Positions 60,698 through 64,000 of a DNA stretch of 64,000 bases are shown piece by piece (within the stretch, counting starts at the first letter, position 1; the number at the start of each line of letters is the position of its first letter). The DNA is from Jiangella alba. Lineage in GTDB: Bacteria > Actinomycetota > Actinomycetes > Jiangellales > Jiangellaceae. The position numbers and the translations under genes were made by a program. The DNA is taken from contig NZ_FNUC01000004.1 in assembly GCF_900106035.1 (NCBI RefSeq), forward strand, positions 1,364,001 to 1,428,000, given 5' to 3'. Under the pieces are notes generated by a model, which saw only the letters and a program-made list of their open reading frames with translations, was not told the origin of the DNA and did no database searches.

Positions 60698-61339
60698 GTG
60701 ACCCCCGACCCGAGACAGCGGCTGGCCGACGCCCGGCTCTACCTGTGCACCGACGCCCGGCGCGACCGCGGCGACCTCGAGTCGTTCCTGCACGCGGCGC
60801 TGTCCGGCGGCGTCGACATCGTCCAGCTGCGCGACAAGTCGCTGGACGCGCGCACCGAACTGGAGCTGCAGCCGCTGGTGGCGCGGGTCGCGGCCGAGCA
60901 CGGCGCGCTGGTCGCCGTCAACGACCGCGCCGACCTCGCCGAGCTGGCCGGAGCGGCCATCCTGCACACCGGCCAGGAGGATCTCCCGGTCGCGGCGAGC
61001 CGGCGGCTGCTCGGGCCGGACGTGCTGCTGGGCCGGTCGACGCACTCCGCCGAGCAGGCCGCGGTGGCCGAGGCCGACCCCGACGTCGACTACTTCTGTG
61101 TCGGCCCGGTCTGGCCGACGCCCACCAAGCAGGGCCGCCCGGCCGTCGGCGTCGAGACCGTGAAGGCCGTGGCCGCCACGGCGCCGGCCACGCCGTGGTT
61201 CGCCATCGGCGGCATCGACGAGCGCAGTGTCGCCGAAGTGGTCGACGCGGGCGCCCGCCGGGTGGTCGTCGTCCGCGCCATCACCGCCGCGGACGACCCG
61301 CGGGCCGCCGCCCGGCGGCTGCGTGCCGCCGTGGGCTAA
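60698..61339 (+). CDS. thiE: Thiamine phosphate synthase
   Basis: 213 aa. Joins HMP pyrophosphate and thiazole phosphate to thiamine monophosphate. TIM-barrel motifs: [62 protein letters not shown] and [12 protein letters not shown] start without a visible ribosome-binding site, in a short divergent gap with the thiO riboswitch, so it may be leaderless and outside the riboswitch. It overlaps the end of the convergent GNAT gene by 4 bp. Confidence 0.96.
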   Translation: MTPDPRQRLADARLYLCTDARRDRGDLESFLHAALSGGVDIVQLRDKSLDARTELELQPLVARVAAEHGALVAVNDRADLAELAGAAILHTGQEDLPVAASRRLLGPDVLLGRSTHSAEQAAVAEADPDVDYFCVGPVWPTPTKQGRPAVGVETVKAVAATAPATPWFAIGGIDERSVAEVVDAGARRVVVVRAITAADDPRAAARRLRAAVG

Positions 61340-61611
61340 CCGGCCCGCAGGTCGGCGTACTCGGGATGCTTGTCGAGGTAGCCGGCCACGAACGGGCACT
61401 GGGGTACGACCTCGAGGTCGCCCTCCCGGGCGTCGTCGAGCAGGGCCCGGGCCAGCGCGCCGCCGACGCCCTTGCCCTCGGCGGCCTCCTCGACCACGGT
61501 GTGCAACGCCACGATCTCGTTGTCGCGGCGGGTGTAGGTGAGTTCGCCGACCCGGAGTCCGTCCAGGTAGGCGGCGTAGCTGCGGGCGGTCCTGGTGATC
61601 TCGATGCTCAC
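61336..61611 (-). CDS. GCN5-related N-acetyltransferase-like protein (YidJ/YjdJ type)
   Basis: 91 aa from a GTG behind GGAGG. Short one-domain form with [46 protein letters not shown] and the small [10 protein letters not shown] helix, then the C-terminal [17 protein letters not shown] block that defines this minimal GNAT group. A longer product from an upstream ATG is possible. Acetyl-CoA substrate partner unknown. Confidence 0.85.
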   Translation of the reverse strand: MSIEITRTARSYAAYLDGLRVGELTYTRRDNEIVALHTVVEEAAEGKGVGGALARALLDDAREGDLEVVPQCPFVAGYLDKHPEYADLRAG

Positions 61612-61802
61612 GCGCAGTCGCCTCCAGGTGCGCTGGATCGATGCCACAGATGCTGCATGATCATGTCTACTCGTGCCGGTGACCCTTCGTACCGATCTTC
61701 CCGATTCGCAGTGATCACCGATCTGCAACGTTAACGCACCCGGCGGGCCGCCCGGAGGGCCTCGGCTCGCCAAACCGGTCCGGAGACTGCCACGATGCAC
61801 GG

Positions 61803-62438
61803 ATGCGCCTCGATCACCTCTCGTACGCGGCCGGACCGGACGGACTCGACGCCACCGCGCAGCGGCTGGCCGGTGAGCTGGGGGTCGACCTCGTCGACGG
61901 CGGCCTGCATCCGCGCTTCGGCACCCGCAACCGGGTCTTGCCGCTGGCCGGCGGGCACTACCTCGAGGTGGTGGCGGCGCTGGACCACCCCGTCGTCGAC
62001 AAGGTGCCGTTCGGCCAGGCGGTCAAGGCACGGTCCGAGGCCGGCGGCGGCTGGCTCGGCTGGGTCGTCGCGGTCGACGACCTCGCGCCCATCGAGGAGC
62101 GGCTGGGCCGGCCCGCCGTCGGCGGCCACCGGGTGCGCCCTGACGGCTACGACCTCGTGTGGCGGCAGATCGGCGTCATGGGCCTCATGAACGACCCGCA
62201 GCTGCCGTTCTTCGTGCACTGGGAGTCCGACGCCGCCGAGCACCCGTCGAAGGGCGGCCACGACGTCGAGCTGCTCAGCCTCGACATCGCCGGCGACCCG
62301 CACTTCGTCACGGCGTGGCTGGGCGAGCCCGAGGACCACCCGCTCGACGACGTCGACGTGCGCTGGCTGCCGGCGAACGGCGGCCCGGGCGTGCGCTCGG
62401 TGCGGTTCCGCACCGCCCACGGAGAGGTCACGGTCTGA
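61803..62438 (+). CDS. VOC-family protein (glyoxalase-like, Glyoxalase_3 type)
   Basis: 211 aa. Begins MRLDHLSYAAGPDGLDATAQ, with GLHPRFGTRNRVLPLAGGHYLEVVAALD and a second half SKGGHDVELLSLDIAGD, the two half-sites of a VOC fold. His and Glu residues could bind a metal (HLSYA, LEVV). No reaction is assigned. Separated by 1 bp from the SIMPL gene downstream, so co-transcribed. The 191-bp gap before it has no gene. Confidence 0.85.
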   Translation: MRLDHLSYAAGPDGLDATAQRLAGELGVDLVDGGLHPRFGTRNRVLPLAGGHYLEVVAALDHPVVDKVPFGQAVKARSEAGGGWLGWVVAVDDLAPIEERLGRPAVGGHRVRPDGYDLVWRQIGVMGLMNDPQLPFFVHWESDAAEHPSKGGHDVELLSLDIAGDPHFVTAWLGEPEDHPLDDVDVRWLPANGGPGVRSVRFRTAHGEVTV

Positions 62439-62439
62439 G

Positions 62440-63099
62440 ATGGTCACCATCACCGTCGCCGGTACGGCGCACCGTCTGGTGCCGGCCGAGCGCGGTACCG
62501 TCCACCTGCGCGCCACCCGCGAAGCGCGCCGCTCGGCCGACGTCGTCCCGTTCGTCGCCGACCTGCACGCCCGGCTGTCCGCCGACGCCGAACGCTACGT
62601 CACGGCGGGCGCGGCCACGCGGTGGTCGGCCGACCAGGTGTACGTGTCGACGGTGCAGCGCTACCGCCGCGACTCCGACGTCGCCGAGACGTTCCAGGTG
62701 GCCGCCGCCGGGGTGGCGGTGCGGTTCTCCGACTTCGCCGCGCTGTCGACGTGGGTCACCGACGCCGGCGCGGTCGACGGCGTGGTGGTCGACGGCGTCG
62801 ACTGGGAGCTGACCGACGACCACCGCCGCGAGATCGAGCGCGAGGTGCGGGCCGAGGCCGTGCGCGACGCCCAGGAGCGGGCGGCCACCTACGCCGCCGC
62901 GCTCGGTCTCGCGAAGGCGGACGTGACAGCGCTGTACGAGCCGGGCCTCCGGTCGCACGATCAGCCGGGGTTCGAGGGTGCCAGGGTGGTGCAGTTCGGC
63001 CACGCGGCGTCGGCCGACCACGGCGGTCCGTCGGTGTCGCTGCGCCCGGAACGGATCGAGGTGTCGGTGACGATCTCCGCCGACTTCACCGCATCCTGA
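62440..63099 (+). CDS. SIMPL (DUF541) domain protein
   Basis: 219 aa, without a signal peptide. Alternating strand/helix pattern with ITVAGTAHRLVPAERGTVHL, VSTVQRYRRDSDVAETFQVA, VDGVDWELTDDHRREIEREVRAEAVRDAQERAATYAAALGL and the final RPERIEVSVTISADF, matching SIMPL/DUF541. Family members are secreted in other bacteria; this copy seems cytoplasmic. Function unknown. Directly follows the VOC gene. Confidence 0.88.
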   Translation: MVTITVAGTAHRLVPAERGTVHLRATREARRSADVVPFVADLHARLSADAERYVTAGAATRWSADQVYVSTVQRYRRDSDVAETFQVAAAGVAVRFSDFAALSTWVTDAGAVDGVVVDGVDWELTDDHRREIEREVRAEAVRDAQERAATYAAALGLAKADVTALYEPGLRSHDQPGFEGARVVQFGHAASADHGGPSVSLRPERIEVSVTISADFTAS

Positions 63100-63117
63100 T
63101 CCGGGCGCAGCCGGCCG

Positions 63118-63894
63118 TCAGGCGTCGCGTTTCTTGAACAGGTACCAGGCGACGGCCAGGATGATTGCGACGAACGCCGCGAAAACACCACCGGACTCCC
63201 AGCGGCTCAGGTAGTCGAAGTCGGGACCGCCGTTGGCCTCGTATGGGCTGGTGGCCAGCAGCCGGGCCCCGGCCGAGAACGGCAGGAACTTCAGCGCCGG
63301 CTGCAGCCAGTCCAGCGCCGGCACCAGCGACAGCCCGGAGATCAGACCCTCGACCAGCAGCGGCGTCACCAGCAGAACCACGATGGCGCTGGGCACGCCG
63401 CGGAACAGCTGAGCCAGCGCCAGGCCGCAGATGGCGTACAGGATGACCAGCACGAAGTAGCCGGGGATGACCTGGTCGATCGGGCTGCCGAAGGACGGCA
63501 TCTCGCCCCAGAAGATCAGCCCGAGGCCGAGGTTGACGGCCAGCGACACCGCGACCACCACCGCCGACCAGATGCTGACCATGATGATCTTCGCCAGCAG
63601 CAGCCGGGACCGCTGCGGGATGGCCGTGAGCGTCGGCTGGATGGTGCCGTGGCGGTACTCGTGGCCAGTGGAGAAGACCCCGATGATCGACATGAACACC
63701 GGGATGAAGGTGGCGAACTCGGCGCCGCCGGTGAGGACCTGGGCGGTGATGTCGTCGTCGAGCGGGTCGTTGCGGGTGGCGTAGGCGATGATGAACGCCA
63801 CGCCGGCGGTGATGAGGACGCCGATGCCGCTCAGCCAGTAGGTCGAGCGCAGAGTGCGGAGCCGCACCCATTCGAAGCGGAGCGCGCTGCTCAT
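63118..63894 (-). CDS. ABC-2-type exporter permease
   Basis: 258 aa with six hydrophobic segments (WLSGIGVLITAGVAFIIAYA, VFMSIIGVFSTGHEYRHGTIQ after the first pair, and C-terminal FVAIILAVAWYLFKKRDA). GHEYRHGTIQPTLTAIPQR is characteristic of actinobacterial ABC-2 permeases. Its ATG overlaps the stop of the upstream gene (ATGA), which is the probable ATPase partner. Exports a lipid, peptide or antibiotic; not further known. Confidence 0.9.
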   Translation of the reverse strand: MSSALRFEWVRLRTLRSTYWLSGIGVLITAGVAFIIAYATRNDPLDDDITAQVLTGGAEFATFIPVFMSIIGVFSTGHEYRHGTIQPTLTAIPQRSRLLLAKIIMVSIWSAVVVAVSLAVNLGLGLIFWGEMPSFGSPIDQVIPGYFVLVILYAICGLALAQLFRGVPSAIVVLLVTPLLVEGLISGLSLVPALDWLQPALKFLPFSAGARLLATSPYEANGGPDFDYLSRWESGGVFAAFVAIILAVAWYLFKKRDA

Positions 63895-64000
63895 GCCGCA
63901 CCTCCCGGGGTCGGGCCGCCGGGTTGCGATGGCGGGACGGGTGGCGCGGCGGGCGGGCCGGCCGCGGGGACCTCCGCGGCGCCGGGCGCGCTGCCTGCCG
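63891..64000 (-). CDS. C-terminal tail of the ABC-exporter ATPase gene (partial)
   Basis: Only the last ~36 codons are in the window. They read AAEVPAAGPPAAPP then VPPSQPGGPTPGGAA-stop, a Pro/Ala/Gly-rich tail with no Walker motifs. Position directly upstream of and overlapping the permease gene makes an ATP-binding subunit with a disordered tail the best guess. Confidence 0.5.
   Translation of the reverse strand, partial: AGSAPGAAEVPAAGPPAAPPVPPSQPGGPTPGGAA

Overview
The window is very GC-rich (by eye about 70-75% G+C in most genes, strong G/C third-position bias, frequent GTG starts, many ATGA/GTGA overlaps) and looks like the chromosome of a soil-type actinomycete. Supporting families include a DUF2277 protein, paired WYL regulators, a HelD-type ATPase, a DUF4862 protein, a TM0106-type nuclease-helicase and a GlxA-type AraC regulator. 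I cannot name the genus. No rRNA, tRNA or CRISPR array was recognised.

Layout. 0-6.1 kb: a sugar uptake and D-galactonate locus. On the minus strand lie a LacI regulator, a sugar-binding lipoprotein and an ABC permease that runs off the edge. On the plus strand lie an SDR dehydrogenase, a 95-codon Arg/Pro/Ala-rich frame, a DgoR-like GntR/FCD regulator and a D-galactonate dehydratase (DgoD). Two good inverted repeats sit in the divergent gap. 6.1-11.6 kb: scattered single genes (HTH_42 protein, degenerate erythromycin-esterase homolog, DUF2277, OsmC, two WYL regulators) and a 167-bp MITE-like element whose end contains the osmC stop codon.

11.8-19.2 kb: nucleic-acid maintenance and defence. 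It holds a HelD-like ATPase, two tandem OGG-fold glycosylase paralogs and a Nudix hydrolase. These are followed by two genes of visibly lower GC: an EVE-SRA-PD-(D/E)XK candidate modification-dependent restriction enzyme and a nuclease-DUF2075 helicase. Both are preceded by the same ~60-bp leader sequence. 19.4-23.7 kb: an AAA ATPase and two overlapping MFS transporter genes.

23.7-35.1 kb: a seven-gene, almost gap-free minus-strand operon (CapA-like phosphoesterase, amidohydrolase, Asp/Glu/hydantoin racemase, an unknown membrane-anchored protein, a 46-aa membrane peptide, a sodium:solute symporter and an N-carbamoylase-type M20 amidase). It diverges from a double-domain Lrp/AsnC regulator, an M19 dipeptidase, a zinc alcohol dehydrogenase and a DUF4862 protein. 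The set suggests uptake and catabolism of a hydantoin-, carbamoyl- or peptide-like nitrogen compound. 35.1-42 kb: small genes, a 1121-aa TM0106 Cas4/AddB-like nuclease fused to an SF1 helicase, a heavily frameshifted nuclease pseudogene and a NucS/DUF91-type nuclease.

42-55 kb: nitroreductase, cupin, GlxA-type regulator, then a giant secreted 3112-aa subtilase. The subtilase has a seven-bladed PQQ-like propeller, about a dozen carboxypeptidase-regulatory-like domains and five ~373-residue repeats. A DasR-type (dre-like) site precedes it and a 20-bp perfect-stem hairpin follows it; a semialdehyde dehydrogenase comes next. 55-64 kb: DinB protein, ArsR-SulP pair with a 16-bp palindromic operator, HAD hydrolase, the thiamine genes thiO-thiS-thiG under a TPP riboswitch with divergent thiE, a GNAT, a VOC protein, a SIMPL protein and the start of an ABC-2 exporter operon.
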